A stretch of DNA of 64,000 bases from Undaria pinnatifida (Eukaryota > Sar > Phaeophyceae > Laminariales > Alariaceae), in assembly GCA_012845835.1 (NCBI GenBank), contig JABAKD010000030.1:12193580-12257579 (forward strand). The letters are read 5' to 3'. The notes beneath the pieces are model-generated. The model had not been told where the DNA came from, did no database searches, and was given only the letters and a program-made list of their open reading frames with translations. Shown here piece after piece: positions 1 to 12,040 of the stretch (within the stretch, counting starts at the first letter, position 1; each line of letters opens with the position of its first letter). A program made the position numbers and the translations under genes.

Positions 1-296
1 AACTGCGCGCGTGGGGAGAGGGGGTCGAAGAGTTAGAAACGCTCAAGTCCACAGCGTCAACACCGAAAAGAAAAAGCTGCTCTTCGTCATGCCCCCTCTA
101 GCCTTTGTTGCCTGGCATATATTTTTCGCTGTCATGGCCGATCGGCGCCTCCCAAGCTTGAAAGCGGTCCCCAGGAGCGTCACGTACGTTCCGCCGCAAG
201 AGCGCGAACAAAAAACGACCGACACAGCCGGCACCCAGGCTATCGCCCCTCCCTCCCGTTTCCTCCCTACCCTACCCTATCCTAGTCCACAACGAA

Positions 297-2593
297 TCAA
301 ACAAACGTCAGCGTTACCGTGTCGCCCAACCCGCTCTCCAGCGCCGGCAGCACCGCGGCAGCCCAGCCCTCCCCCTGCCCAAACGGCAGCGGGGCGAAAG
401 ATCGGTACGCGGCCGGCGACACGTCGAAACCGTTAACGTGGGTCAAAATTGAGCCCTCCCCGACAGGCAGCCCCGCCTCCGCACAAGGCGAAGCATCTGC
501 CGCAGCAACCGTAACCCAAGAGCCCATCGGCCCCGCCCCCTTCGCCTCCACGTGCGTGAGCCCCAGCTTCTCAGACGTGGACTGTTTCGGAAGCGATACG
601 GTCCGCTCATCGGGGAAGGAAAACCACAAGCGTACCGCCTGCTGGAATGTCGAAGGTCGACCTTCGAAGGTAGCCGCGTACGCCGACTTGACATTGCGTG
701 GCAATGTCACCGTCTGCATGCTCGCCACGTCCACGCGGATGCCCGCAGAGCGGAACCCGTTCACGAAGCGCTGAGCGCGTGCCATCGTCGCGTGTACGTC
801 TTCCCATTCCTCCCCCCCGTATCCTAGGCCAATAACGCCTCCACTGCTGCCGCCGCCGTTGTCGCCGTCGCCCCCCCCGGCTAGGGTTACACCTGCGCGG
901 CGCTTGAGCGCAGGCAGCCACGTGCCGACGTGCAAGTGAGGTTTCTTCGCCTCCTCCAACACCAACTCCGCAGCTACACTCGCTCTGTAAATTGGAGGCG
1001 CACGCCTGAACAGGATTTTTACCTGTTTTGAATGAGATATGCCGGGAGGTGGGGGGGGTACTCAATTTTGTGCATGGCCGTAGTCGTATAGACCCTCGCA
1101 TCCCTACTATGCCGAGACGGAGCACGTCGGGTTTTCACCAAACAGGCAGACATTGCTTGGGGGGGGTAGCTTATCTGTCTATAACATATCCGATACCTAT
1201 TTCAAGATCTAGGACTATCAAGAACAATCAGATCCCCATGTCATAATGTATACATCTTTTCGGACAGATAGATCCCTACTCATTTTTTCAGATGGAAAAA
1301 AAACAGGAACATCCTTAACAATCAGCAAATCTATTTTCAGAAGAAAAAAATTAGGAGCATCCTTAACAATCAGCAATCATGGTACATACTCACCGCCTCG
1401 TGCTCAGCAGCGGCAGCCTCCAACACCTTCCGTACATGCTGCACGCTCTTTCCTTCCACGCTCTGCCCCGCCACCCTCAACAACACAGCACCGGGTGACA
1501 ACACCTCTACCGCGCCCCCAGCTCCCTGCCCCCCCCCCCCCCCGTCAACCGGGATAGCCGCCGTCCCCGCGGTCGAAACGCCACCCTCTTCCGGGAAAAC
1601 CAAAGCAGAGGCATAGTCCTCCCGTACCCTAGCCACGACCACCCCGAGGCCACCCACCATCTCCGCCATGGCGAAAGGGAGGCCTTCCACGCTAGCCTCC
1701 CTAGCGGCAAACGTTAGCACGAACGCATCAGACGCGCCTGCAGCCGTGGAACTCCCGCCGGCGCCGGACGCAGAGCCGCCAACGTCAAACCCGTCGCGCA
1801 CGGCGCTCAACCCAGGTTCCTTGACCTGAAACAGGTTCCCGAACCCCGCAGCCATGGCCTTCATGCGGTTGCGGAACGCCTCGCCTCCCGCCCCTGCAGC
1901 GTGCGCGTCTTCCTGTCGTAGCGTCGTCTTTTCGCGGAATCTAACGACCAGAGGGAACGCTCCACCTCCCTCCGCTGCATCCGACAGATCGACTGATGGT
2001 TCTCCCTCCCCCTCCCCCTCTCCTTGGGCTTTGGTCGATCCAAACCCAACCCCCAGGACACGAGCGACGACGTCTTTTACCTCTGCATCAACCACCGACT
2101 GCCCCGCTACCGCGATAACGACGGCGCCGGACGGCGGGATCTTGTCTGCTTCCGTAGCGGGCAGGGGGGCGGCGGCAGAACTAGCACCAGTAGGGGTCTC
2201 GCCACCAATATCGGCCACAGGCCCACCGGCCTCCCGCTTTACCACCGCCCCTTTGCCGTCAGGGCCTGCCACGATAGAAAACTCCGGTTTGCTGGTGAAA
2301 GTAACGTCGTATTCTTGGAAATACTCCAGGGCTTCCTTGGGCGCAGCCGGTGGGGAGGTGGCGGGCGGGGCTGGCGGCGCCGCCACCTTGACCTGCGTCG
2401 ACCCCACCTCGCCAGGTTGGCCTGCCCCCTCTCCCGGGAGATCATCAATCTTGGGTGTGCCGCCGGTGGCTGTTGCTGTGGCCTTGCTGTGGTCTTGCAT
2501 GATGCTCCCCAGCGCTGCGAACTTCTCGCCGACCCCCGCGCCTAGCTTGCTGAAGCGGTCCTTGAAGGTCGTTTCTGGCGGCTTGTTGGGGTC
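297..2593 (-). CDS. PDZ-like repeat protein, two 3' exons
   Basis: The exon at 2593-1394 (400 codons) and the exon at 1022-297 (242 codons with stop) are both phase 0. They are joined by an intron with donor GTGAGTATGT and acceptor AAAACAG, and the join reads ...EHEA-VKILFRRAPPIY. Three segments look PDZ-like: AVVIAVAGQSV and AVLLRVAGQSV in the first exon, and SILTHVNGFDV near the C-terminus. Each is a hydrophobic strand, a V-x-G turn and a following helix. Linkers are rich in Gly, Ala and Pro. PDZ domains bind C-terminal peptides, which suggests a scaffold role, but that is inference. The frame stays open a few codons upstream of CTGCAG at 2594. A pyrimidine tract of about 20 C (minus strand, 2641-2660) lies just upstream, so this is probably an acceptor and the start codon lies in an unseen 5' exon. 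Confidence 0.6.
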
Positions 2594-2804
2594 CTGCAGG
2601 GTCACAATGTACGCAGGCGTCGCGATAGAATGGCGCGAGCGGGGGGGGGGGGGGGGGGGGTTGATGTGGGAGAGTGTTATGGGTGAACGAAGAACAGGCC
2701 CCTTGCTGTTCGTACCAGTTGGTCAACCTGCTTCCCGGGTGACGGCGCGATCCGCACAACACTACAAATGCAGCTTGTAGATCGACGGGTAATACATTTG
2801 CCAA

Positions 2805-4180
2805 TTAAACGTCCGGTTCAGGGAGGAGATCTGTGTTAGGGTAGTTCACAAGTACTGGTGGCTGATTGTTTTCGGGATTCGGGGACACCATCCCCACACG
2901 CCACAGGGTCATGGGCGAACGCGTCAGTCTCTGCCGAACAAGGGGTTACGATACTCTTTGCGGTCAGCTGACACTCTTGACAAAAAAGCCGGCCACGCGC
3001 CAACGTTAGCGCCATGTCCATCATGCTACTGCGGTAGTGTAGGCGGTATTTGGGAAGAGCAGTGCCCTTTACTGGACTCTGGCTGCATCTTACGTAAGAA
3101 GGACGAAGTCGATGCGGATAAACCAAACGGAAAGAGCGTGGTTGTCCCTATTTCGAGCAAGAAGACCCGCCAACGCGAGGCGCACCGTTGAAAACGAGAA
3201 CAATACGTCCGTTTCTGTTTTTAGTTTTGGGTGCTCGAGCAAAAACTTCCCGTGACAATCTGTTAGATTTCCCTACTGCATTTTGATCAATGCGGCATGT
3301 TTGCCGACATCCCACTGACATGTCTGCCCACATCCCACTCGTAAGGGTTGGTGATGCAGGTATCACATCAATAGTAACACCAGGGAAACGTTACGGCCTG
3401 TTCGAGCGGAAGGCACACGCGTCAGGACCAAAACGCGCGCGCTGTCGTGGACATTGGAGGTCCTTGGAGTGTCACATATGGCAAAGTCTCAGCGTGTTAA
3501 AGCGCTACCTCGACCTTCAGTTCGCTAAGCAGATAGTTATAGTATGTAGAACATCAAGCTGCGCAGGACCAGGAGGCGCTAGACAGTGGCTGCGCAGTCA
3601 ATGCCATCAAGGTTTTCGCGCATTTGCCAGTGTCTCACAAAAACCCGGCATCTATGACAGAGGCTATATGACGCGGACCACAGAAAGGCCACAATAATCA
3701 GTTTTGGTATCGCGAGCGGGGAGGACGTGCGCACACCTGCTGTTTACCGTACGAGCGTCGGCGATCTAAAGCGCCGGAAAAACGAGAACGTAATTTTACG
3801 CTCCAGTTGGGAGTGCGGTTGTATGCGTCCGAAACGAAAACAATCAGGGGGGCTGCAAATATGGCTCGTCGAGCAAGTAATAACGGAGCATGTTGAGTGC
3901 GGGTAATCTAGAGAGTACTCTGTTCAGAAATAACCGTGTGTTGTGCGATGGGTGCATCACGTGCACCGATTCAAAACATCTCAAGCCTTGGCTACAAAAT
4001 AGCATACTACTGTAGTTTTTCTCACCATGCAGGGTCTGACACACGCCATGCGTGAGTAGTATTAATACTACTATTAAAGTATTAATACTATTAGCACGGT
4101 AAAGGCGCACTTTTTCTTTTTTTCTCTTTTTTGTTCATCCCTTCAACACAGCAGTAGAGCTTCCCACTTTTTCGAGACGG
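2805..4180. other. No gene seen
   Basis: Open frames here are short and neither splice-bounded nor biased in composition. A small direct repeat (GACATCCCAC-like, near 3306-3337) is the only structure I noticed. Confidence 0.4.
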
Positions 4181-4198
4181 TGGTTGACGCACACTGTA

Positions 4199-4500
4199 CG
4201 AGACGACACGAGACGACACGACACGACACGACACGACACGAGACGACACGAGACGACACGAGACGACACGACACGACACGACACGACACTGTACGACACG
4301 ACACGACACGACACGACACGACACGACACGACACTGTACGACACGACACTGTACGACACGACACTGTACGACACGACACTGTACGACACGACACTGTACG
4401 ACACGACACTGTACGACACGACACGACACGACACGACACGACACGACACGACACGACACGACACGACACGACACGACACGACACGACACGACACGAGACG
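4199..4500. repeat. CGACA pentanucleotide array with 15-bp higher-order unit
   Basis: About 300 bp of CGACA/ACACG units. In the middle (about 4285-4425) a 15-bp unit, ACTGTACGACACGAC, is repeated some six times in tandem inside the simpler array. A few units carry an A-to-G change (GAGACGACACG). Because 5 and 3 share no factor, every stop-free frame gives a five-residue repeat peptide, so the long ORFs here are artefacts. Confidence 0.95.
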
Positions 4501-4543
4501 AAGGGGGTTCACCCTACAATGGTCGGTTGGTGGCGTTCCATTC

Positions 4544-4591
4544 GGTTAGGGTTAGGGTTATGGGTAATAGGGTTATAGGGTTATAGGGTTA
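4544..4591. repeat. Interstitial telomere-like tract
   Basis: Degenerate GGGTTA/GGGTTATA units directly follow the pentanucleotide array. TTAGGG is a common eukaryotic telomere unit. Here it is short and internal, so it is more likely an old repair or simple-repeat tract than a chromosome end. Confidence 0.6.
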
Positions 4592-5561
4592 CATAATTTA
4601 AAGAGTACGATGTCAAACCATTTTCTCGAAAAAGCGGCATGTAGATACCTTCTATAGGCTGGTTCACGTTAAAGCCCCGAAATTTTCTCGCAATATGTAG
4701 TCAAAGGGTGTGTATTTGGTATCATGCTGACCCCCATGACCAGTGTAAGAGGGTGGCATGGTGACATCGCCAGTTTTGTTTTTAACGGCCTCGGGCTGTC
4801 TATACGAGCGAAACTCGTATCGACCAATTACAGGCCTTCAATTTCTTAAACAACATCCAGGCTTTCTCCAAGCGCAGGCGAAATAAACAATTGCGATGCA
4901 TTTCGCATTAACCAGATTGAGGTACTCCGAGGGACGTCTGCAGAAATTTTCGCGCAAAAAATCGAAGATCTGATTTGCCTATTAAGTCCGTGCACAACTC
5001 AAAATCCTAAATTTCCCAGCACAAATGACAACTTTTCTCTGCACACAGGTGGCAAATCCGAAATCCGAAAGTACCCGCAAACGTCCTGTTTACAGGTGCA
5101 TCGCGTGACGGAGTTTTTTTTTCTTTCTTTCTCTTTGACTTTTTATCTTCGATAAACCGGAAAAAAAAAAAATTGTTTTTCCAGATGTGTATTGTTGGTC
5201 AATGCCAAAAAAACTCGACGGTTTTGAACAGATTTCGGAATTTGCCAGGTGGGTATATTTATCTTCAGAAAATATTCGAAATTGACGGAGATATCGCGGA
5301 AAAATTTGATCCAGAGGGTCAACTTGTTTTGTTTTATACGCGATAACCAACCGACCGATTTCAAAATCGAGTGCGGCAAACGATTCCTCTCATCAATCCC
5401 CAGGTGGGTACATTTGGTTTTTGCTGGGGAAAATCTGGTCCTCGAGATACTCGCATTTTTGTTGTTCCGCACCATGAGGCGACCCTTTCTTTCGCTGGGT
5501 GCACAACACAACAACCGCACACGCGGCAGCCCGAACAACACAAAACACGTACGCAAGCACC
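4592..5561. other. No gene seen
   Basis: AT-rich intergenic sequence. A CCAGGTGGGTA segment with a similar downstream context occurs at about 5245 and 5400, suggesting an old duplication. Nothing here is splice-bounded or clearly coding. Confidence 0.4.
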
Positions 5562-5777
5562 ATGGTGAAGCCCAAGGGACGGGATGAGAAGAAATTCGGC
5601 AATCGCGGAGCCGATGGCCGGGCGGTTTCTAAGAAGCGGAAGCCGGCGCAGCAACATGATCTTTCATCACCCGGCGCAGGTGATGCACCCTTCGATGGCC
5701 ACGTCGGCGCGGATTTGATGGACGTGGATGAGGAGGAAGGGAAGGTGGCAGACGAGGACGCCAACGACGAGGAGTGA
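5562..5777 (+). CDS. Small charged protein with NLS-like motif
   Basis: This is a 71-residue ORF with a good start context (AGCACCATGG). It begins MVKPKGRDEKKFGNRG, carries a basic KKRK cluster near residue 25 that could be a nuclear localisation signal, and ends in an acidic tail (DVDEEEG..DEDANDEE). I recognise no domain. A basic head with an acidic tail suits a nuclear or nucleic-acid-associated protein, but this is only compositional. No intron is needed. It could also be the first exon of a longer gene, since coding-like sequence continues downstream in another frame. Confidence 0.4.
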   Translation: MVKPKGRDEKKFGNRGADGRAVSKKRKPAQQHDLSSPGAGDAPFDGHVGADLMDVDEEEGKVADEDANDEE

Positions 5778-5822
5778 AGCGCTCGAGAAGAATGCGCCCA
5801 GTCTTGAATCTTTTCAGAAGGC

Positions 5823-6179
5823 ATGGGGAAAACTGAGGCTGCCGAGAAGGCTGTGCTTGGGTTCGTTGGGTCTGAGGTGCTCTTTCAGCGAGCCGATGTT
5901 TATATACATTGGTTCTGTGCAATGCCAAGTGGTTTTTGCGCTGCTGCTGTATGGTTGTATCTTATGGATATGATCACTATACCAATATATTTTGCTACAT
6001 ACATGGTGGTGACATTGTGTGGCGATATGGCCGTGGCACAAGCGGTTGCCGAGCGGCACCTGGACGTGCATAAGCAATTAATGAACGGAAATGCAAGCCT
6101 CATGGCGAAAAAAAAAATTGCGTATGCAGCTGGCAAACCGGGGGAGGTATCCAGCATCACCTGGCCAACCCCGGGATAA
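5823..6179 (+). CDS. Candidate hydrophobic ORF, unrecognised
   Basis: The frame is 118 residues with a hydrophobic centre (about residues 30-65, possibly two membrane segments) and a hydrophilic C-terminus. It starts 45 bases after the stop of the small charged ORF, and a TTTTCAG acceptor-like site precedes its ATG. It could be a separate gene, a 3' exon of its neighbour, or chance. There are no family motifs. Confidence 0.2.
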   Translation: MGKTEAAEKAVLGFVGSEVLFQRADVYIHWFCAMPSGFCAAAVWLYLMDMITIPIYFATYMVVTLCGDMAVAQAVAERHLDVHKQLMNGNASLMAKKKIAYAAGKPGEVSSITWPTPG

Positions 6180-6955
6180 TTTCGCCCCTCTTCCCCCGAA
6201 AAGCACACTGCTCTACTCGAGTATAGTATATATTGATCACCTCGGGTAGTCGTATGTATATATTGATATTATATATGTATGCAATATATCGTCCATACAT
6301 CGGAGTATTTATTAGATGGGAAATATATTTATTGTGTGGATGATAATATATATCAGTTATTATAATATTATATATATTACATGGATGTGTGTTTAGCGTG
6401 TGTAGGGTGAGTTATACCGCGGCTCGGGTGAATAAAATAATACCTACGCCAACTTCGACATATCTTCCGGCCAACTCGGCACAATTTCGGGAGATTTTGA
6501 GACAATTTTCGCCGAAAATGTTGCATTTTCTCCAGCGCACAAAAACTCTACGGATTTCGACGTATCTAGACACGGCGATCACGAATATCTTAGTTTCAAC
6601 TTTCAACTTTTGTTTTTGCAGAGGTTATGACCGAAAACGTGATTGGCCAAATTGCCCTGCACGGACCGTATGTTAACATTAAAAGTAGAATCTAGCGAAA
6701 AACAGGATCCTCCACAAAAGCCAAGCCATTTGAAGCAAATACCGTATCTTACGCATTTTGTACACATAAAATTTCAAAAGTCCACGCCGTTTTCGAGATA
6801 TACACCCTGAATTTTTGCACACGTGTTCGACATGCCCATCCCGAGGCCTGACCTCAAGCGGGTTTTCTCTTTCTTTCTTTTCGCCGAAAACATTGGTCTC
6901 AGGTGGTCCACATTTGAAAAATCAAACCCGAGGAAAAATCAGGCAACATATATAT
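6180..6955. other. AT-rich spacer, no gene seen
   Basis: 6220-6380 is dominated by TATATA runs. The remainder is unremarkable and contains no splice-bounded coding frame. Confidence 0.4.
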
Positions 6956-6960
6956 ATATT

Positions 6961-7031
6961 CCCCCCCCCCCCCCCCCCCTCCCGCCCCCCTCCAAACCCG
7001 CTCGCTTTTGATCAAAACCGGGCCTCCCCCT

Positions 7032-7062
<31 letters not shown>

Positions 7063-7306
7063 CCACAGCTGTCAGATTTTGTCCCCCTCAGAAACGGGTT
7101 TTATAGTTTCCGCGCACAGACTGACTAAAATCATCCTGTTGACCCTGATAGCTACACTGTAGCTGTAAGGGGAGTCGCCGACCTATATCCTTAATGAGGA
7201 CACACAACTCGTAATGCGCGCGATCGGAGTATCACACACAGCTTGCAAAGATGAGTTTCGACGAAATCTTCGATCTCACAGCTGGAGTGTATTTTAATTT
7301 TTATAA
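6961..7306 (+). mobile_element. Poly-C modular element, copy A
   Basis: A poly-C tract and a poly-T tract lead into the family's conserved 3' block: CAGCTGTCAGATTTTGTCCC, a TTTCCGCGCACAGA core, GGGGAGTCGCCGACCTATAT, then GAGTTTCGACGAAATCTTCG, ending TTTTTATA. ATATATATA flanks both sides and may be the target duplication, though the run is simple sequence. No ORF is seen. Confidence 0.7.
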
Positions 7307-7439
7307 TATATATACCCGACAGGTGAGGTCTTCGCAGCGGCACATAGAAGACGTGTGCAAATTTTCACCGTCTGAATCAAACAAACGGCGTGGACATTCG
7401 CCGGGGAATAAATTTCGGGCCTTTCACTGGAACCAACCG

Positions 7440-7640
7440 GTATTATCTTCGCACTCTTCTTTCCCCTTCTCCCCCTATAGACGTAACTCAGATCAGGGGT
7501 TTCTACATTTAAGCAGGCTGTTCTCCCCCCTACCCACTACGGTACGTTCCTTCGTTTTAACAAGACTCCGGCAATTTCTTCCCTCGTCGACTCGCATCGA
7601 TGGCCTCTACATCTCGCCCAAATATTTATTTCGAGTACTG
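7440..7640 (-). mobile_element. SINE body fragment (31.2-kb type)
   Basis: It matches the body of the SINE at 31195-31535 in the same orientation. Shared blocks include TAGACGTAA, AAGCAGGCT, ACTACGGTACGT and CCTTC. The tRNA-like head is not visible. Confidence 0.5.
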
Positions 7641-7644
7641 TACG

Positions 7645-8960
7645 ACTAAATTGAAAGTGCACCGAAATACCACCAAATGAACCCATGCCCTACCAAAAAA
7701 AATCACCGTGTAAAAAAGTACTGTAATCACAGCACTCCCACGGTGTTGGGCTGACATGGTTTCAGGACTCCCATCACTCACAACCAATGCTTGCCGCTTC
7801 TACCATAGTACCATGGTAGTATCATAGCAGTATCATAGCACGATAACACGCGTCCTCCAATGATTCGCAGAAGCCGTTATGGCTGTGTCGGTTTCCTGAT
7901 GCTGATGGTGCATTGCTTGTGTAGCGCATTCTGCCAATCAACCTTTACACGTGTCTTGGTTGCCTCACAAAAAGCAGAGCCATGCTGTCCTCGGAAACAA
8001 AACACGACAGGCATGCTGTCCTTGCAAACTAAAACCCGACATGTACGTACGGCCGCCCTACATATAGCTTGTGAGAGCAGGGGGCACTTTTCAATCACGC
8101 CATGAAATTATGTTTTTTTTTTGTGTGTTTGTTCCTCCCTGGGGCCTATAGGAGGAGCAGTTGGCGACGAAAATCCTTCTGTCCACTAGGACTACGTATT
8201 AATTCTATTGATTGGTGCTGCTGTTCAGAGACGAAGCGGTGATCATGTTCACATCACAGAAGAATCAATCCTGGTGGGTGCCCTGGACGATGATTTTGGG
8301 ATGTCACTCGATATTTTTCATCAATACCAGGAGGACCAAAGAAAGCATCTTATGCGCAAAGGCCTGAGTACCACCTGCGCGTACTCGGTTCCACTCCATG
8401 TCGTTGTCATGTGGAAAAATGTACCGGTCGCCGCACACGAACGTCGTATGATATGACGAAAACATCACGAACCATAAAAAAAAGCAAAGTACTCTGTAAA
8501 TGTGTAGCGGCAAAACGAGGCAGAGAGTGTACATGTACAGCATCTTCGTTGTGGGCAGGTAACAAGGGACCCACAAGTTGTATTGCAGGCAAGCCAAAAA
8601 CACCTCAATATATCATTAGCGCTTCGCGATAAATTAATCAAATTGCCCAAAGTAGGTGCGTCTATGGTGAGTAGGGGTTTCCAATGTGCATGAAGACATT
8701 TCCGGTAAGGGGATATTTTTAAGTTCTACGAAGGGTGTGTAGGTTTGCGAACGTGAGCGCGCGTGTAACGTGCAACATGCATCCATCCTTAGCTCGAGGT
8801 GCTGCTGCCGTGTCACAGTATACTGCGAAATCGCAATACAACAGCAGCAGCTGTGTTTCGGTGCGCGTTTATACTATGGTATGCTGTATATAGTTTTTGG
8901 TATACCACACTTACTTAACATCACATCTGCTAGAATAACAAACAATACCAGGCAGGTCAT
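7645..8960. other. No gene seen
   Basis: Only short unbounded ORFs and a TACCATAGTA/ATCATAGCA-type short repeat near 7800-7850. The stretch runs into the next poly-C element. Confidence 0.4.
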
Positions 8961-8962
8961 AT

Positions 8963-9856
8963 AAACTGATGCATTCCTTCTACAACCGCCAGATTTGTCC
9001 CCTTGAAGGATTTATACTTTTCGCGCACAGATTGAGTTGTCCCCTCCCCCTTCCCTCGCTCCCTCTCGTTCAAACGCCCCCTCTGAAATCACAATCTGCC
9101 AGAGCAATAAACACGACCAGGCAGTTGATATCACCTCCTCATCTTTCTAGCCATCCATGCCGCTCCAATTCACGCCCCCCCCCCCCCCCCAAACGTGCCC
9201 TCCTTCCCCACCACCCGCACCATCGACTAGACCTAGCACCACGCGCATAGCAAGCCCCTACATCTATGCGACCTAAAGCTATTGAAACCCCCGGCCCCCA
9301 CTCCACCCCTTCGAACACTCCGCCCTCTCCTCACTGGTTGTACGACTTACAGGTACTTATATACATGACAAACTGATGCACTCCTTCCACCACCGTCAGA
9401 TTTGTCCCCTTAAAGGATTTATAGTTTCCGCGCACAGATTGAGTTGCCCCCCCCCGCCCCCCCCCCGCCCCCCCCCCCCTCCCCCCCCGCCCCCTCCTCC
9501 CCCCCCCCCGCTCCCTCTTGTTCAAAGCCAGGTCCCCCCGCCATTAAAAATTCCCTCCTCCCCTCCCCGGTTATACGACCTACAGGATATACTTGATAAA
9601 TTGATTCATTTCCTTCCACAGCTGTCAGATTTTGTCCCCCTCAAAAACGGTTTTAAAGTTTCCGCGCACAGATTGGTTAACATCACCCTGGAACAAGCTA
9701 CACTGCTGTAGTTGTAAGGGGAGTCGCACATCTATATCCTCAATGAGGACACACACCCCGTCATACGCGCGATCGGAGTATCACACACAGCTCGCAAAAA
9801 CGAGTTTCGACGAAATCTTCGATCTCACAGCCGGAGCGTACTTTAATTTTTAAAAT
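8963..9856 (+). mobile_element. Poly-C modular element, copy B (three modules)
   Basis: Three modules begin near 8966, 9373 and 9595, each GATGCATTCC..GTCAGATTT..CGCGCACAGATT. They are separated by poly-C and by CTCCGCCCTC..CGGTTATACGAC spacers. The last module runs into the conserved 3' end. This is one of the longest copies in the window. Confidence 0.7.
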
Positions 9857-10020
9857 ATATGCACAATTCATAATTCAGAATTTTAGTTTCAACTCGTAAA
9901 AGGCGACGACAACGATTAACAAGAAACAAGAGCCAGCAGAAGGCAGGAAGCACGAACATTGTGACCGGGCGATGGCAGGCACGTCCTCCCTTCCTCGTAC
10001 CATACTATTAATATACATAC

Positions 10021-10942
10021 CTCTCTGGAGAGCACGGCCTTCTCACTCTTCTTCCGCACGAAGAGGACCCTCTTCAGTCCGAAAGGCCCTCCCGCAGTCC
10101 CTTCGCCGGTCACCTCCAACTCCCCAGCGCTGTCCTGCACGTCCTCATCGTCTTCTGTCAACAGGGTCAAGGGCCAAGGGGCGGGCAAGACAGAGCGGGT
10201 TCCTCATGGCACATGCCACAGTGAAGCAATCGTCGAGATGCGCACCCCTCGATACACACGACATTCACACAGGGGGGGGGGGGTTCGGCTGTTGTTGTAA
10301 GACGATACCTGGTAATAAAATAAGCCGGTATGGCCGCCGCGGCGTTTGCGGGGGGGTTAAGGGTATGCGCTGTTCCAAGACGCGGGGACCCGAGGAGAAA
10401 GGCTGTTTGCTGTGTTTATGATGGGTGGATGGATGACCTATACGCCACCAGCTGTTCCCAGACGTGGGGACCGGACGAGAGAGGTTGCTTGCCGTGTTTG
10501 ATGCATGGATGGATGACCTATATCCCACCACCATCGTCCCTAGCATAGTAATCGCTTTTGTTGGTTGTGGATATGTTTTGCGGGATGTGGTGGTGTGGTT
10601 GCTGTCGAGACCACGTCACGATTGCTGTTATAAAGTGCTGTAGTGACGCAAGCTATGTTGTTGCGCCGCTTGCGCGTGTGCCGTAGAGAGGAAAATATCG
10701 AAAACATAAATTAATCTTGTAACACCACCAAACACGCAGGAGCCAGCACCTGGTCGTCAAAGGACCCACGCATAAACCGCGCAGGAAGGAGTAGGCCGTA
10801 CCAATCATGTCACTGGCAGCACTCACACATATGTACGGACAGTATAATTCCATCAAAGTCTGGGTCGTATAATTATTATCAACTGCCTCCGGTACGCAGG
10901 CCACCCACCTCGAGGAGAATCGAGGCACATCAATAATCCCTC
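10021..10942 (-). CDS. Two exons of an unrecognised minus-strand gene
   Basis: The exon at 10942-10827 reads GIIDVPRFSSRWVACVPEAV... and ends at a textbook donor, TGT|GTGAGT. The exon at 10154-10021 has acceptor TTGACAG and donor GAG|GTATGT and reads DDEDVQDSAGELEVTG...GLKRVLFVRKKSEKAVLSRE, an acidic stretch followed by a basic one. Their phases (0 out, 2 nt in) do not join directly, so at least one exon is missing between them, or they belong to different transcripts. I recognise no family. The next 3' sequence runs into poly-C element copy B. Confidence 0.45.
10369..10531. repeat. 82-bp tandem duplication
   Basis: Two copies start GCTGTTCC(A/C)AGACG and end GATGACCTATA(C/T)(G/C)CCACCA. They have drifted noticeably. 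The repeat lies between the two exons of the minus-strand gene. Confidence 0.8.
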
Positions 10943-11060
10943 CTCATAAAATATGAAACCCGAAACATCCGTACACCAATTTCGGAAACCGTAGTATCAC
11001 GGAACAAGGATATCACGCCTCTGGAGAAGGGTAGACGACTGCGAGCGAGGGTGCCTTTGT

Positions 11061-11989
11061 CAGGGCTGTGAGTTGGCTGACTATAAGTTGCCAGCTAGTT
11101 ATTAAAGTCAGTTGCGGCGATGCCAACTATCCAACAATTTCGTGTATTTGGGTTTCTCGATTGTAGGAAGGCTTGTTTCATACGGGGCACGCTTTTCCCC
11201 GCGACAGGAGCCCAAACTCGCCGGGAACAGAGAGGCAGCTCATGGATCATTACCCCATTGCCATCGACGGTGCTGGTGCCGGTGGCAGTGCCGAAGGTGC
11301 TTGCGGCGTTGAACCCGGCCCGTCAAATGACCACGGCGGTGATGGAGCAGTTTTTTTCCGTGTGTACCTAGTATTAGTTCGTCTGGATGTTTCCTGAGGT
11401 ATTATTTCACTCCAAAGTTATTGGAACCAGCTCCTCCAGTGACCACGGACTCGATTTTTGCGCTGAGATAATGTGACAACTACAGCAGTGAATATTTCAT
11501 TACCTGCCGTACGAGTATGTACAGGTACGACGACAATGAGTACCAAACATTGAGGGACCTCCAAACCGGGTCGGTGTATCCATGTTTCTGGCATGTCGAT
11601 CTACCAGGTATGATATGCCTTTACAGACCAATACGACATTGTTAATTCACTTGTTTCTTATATATAAACCAGTGCGAAACTAGGCCGTTTTGTCGTACTT
11701 TTTGCGTACAAAAATACCTGGTAAGCCAAGTAGCGTTTTTTGTCTCCGGCGGCGCCTTCAGCGCGATCCTCCGGAGCCGCCTCCGGCGGGCCCTCTGGAG
11801 GCGCCTCCAGCGGGACCTCCTCGGCCGAGGGGGGGCTTTTTGGCTCGCTTCGCTAGCCTGACTTTACTTTAGTCGACTACGTAGTTGGCTGGCTGTCGCC
11901 AGCCAACTAGTCGAATGGAGTCAGTAAGTTAGTTGACTTCGCCAGCCAACTAATAACTAGGCGGGAATTCCAGCCAACTCACAGCCCTA
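11061..11989 (+). mobile_element. hAT-like element 1 (deleted)
   Basis: It starts CAGGGCTGTGAGTTGGCTG and ends with the inverted copy CAGCCAACTCACAGCCCTA. CAGGG/TAGGG termini are typical of the hAT superfamily. The 8 bases outside the two ends (GCCTTTGT and GTAGTCAC) do not match, so no TSD is visible and the ends may come from different insertions. It shares its 5' region and its 3' TTAATTCAC..GGCCGTTTTGT block with the element at 34925-35748. A GC-rich GGCGCCTCC module lies at about 11740-11850. Confidence 0.65.
11242..11397 (+). pseudogene. hAT transposase N-terminal remnant
   Basis: The ORF reads MDHYPIAIDGAGAGGSAEG.., closely matching the start of the frame at 35551-35378. It resembles the leader of the ORF at 32772 (MAEQPISLDGADG..). 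It stops after 51 residues, before any catalytic domain. Confidence 0.5.
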
Positions 11990-12040
11990 GTAGTCACAGA
12001 CGACGAGACATAAAAAACGCAGCAACAAAGCAGATAACAC

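Noticed and set aside
4135..4578. Several 110-132 codon ORFs on both strands in the CGACA array
   Set aside because: A pentamer repeat without stops is open in many frames at once. The peptides are five-residue repeats.
11053..11997. 8-bp TSD for hAT element 1
   Set aside because: The flanking octamers GCCTTTGT and GTAGTCAC do not match.
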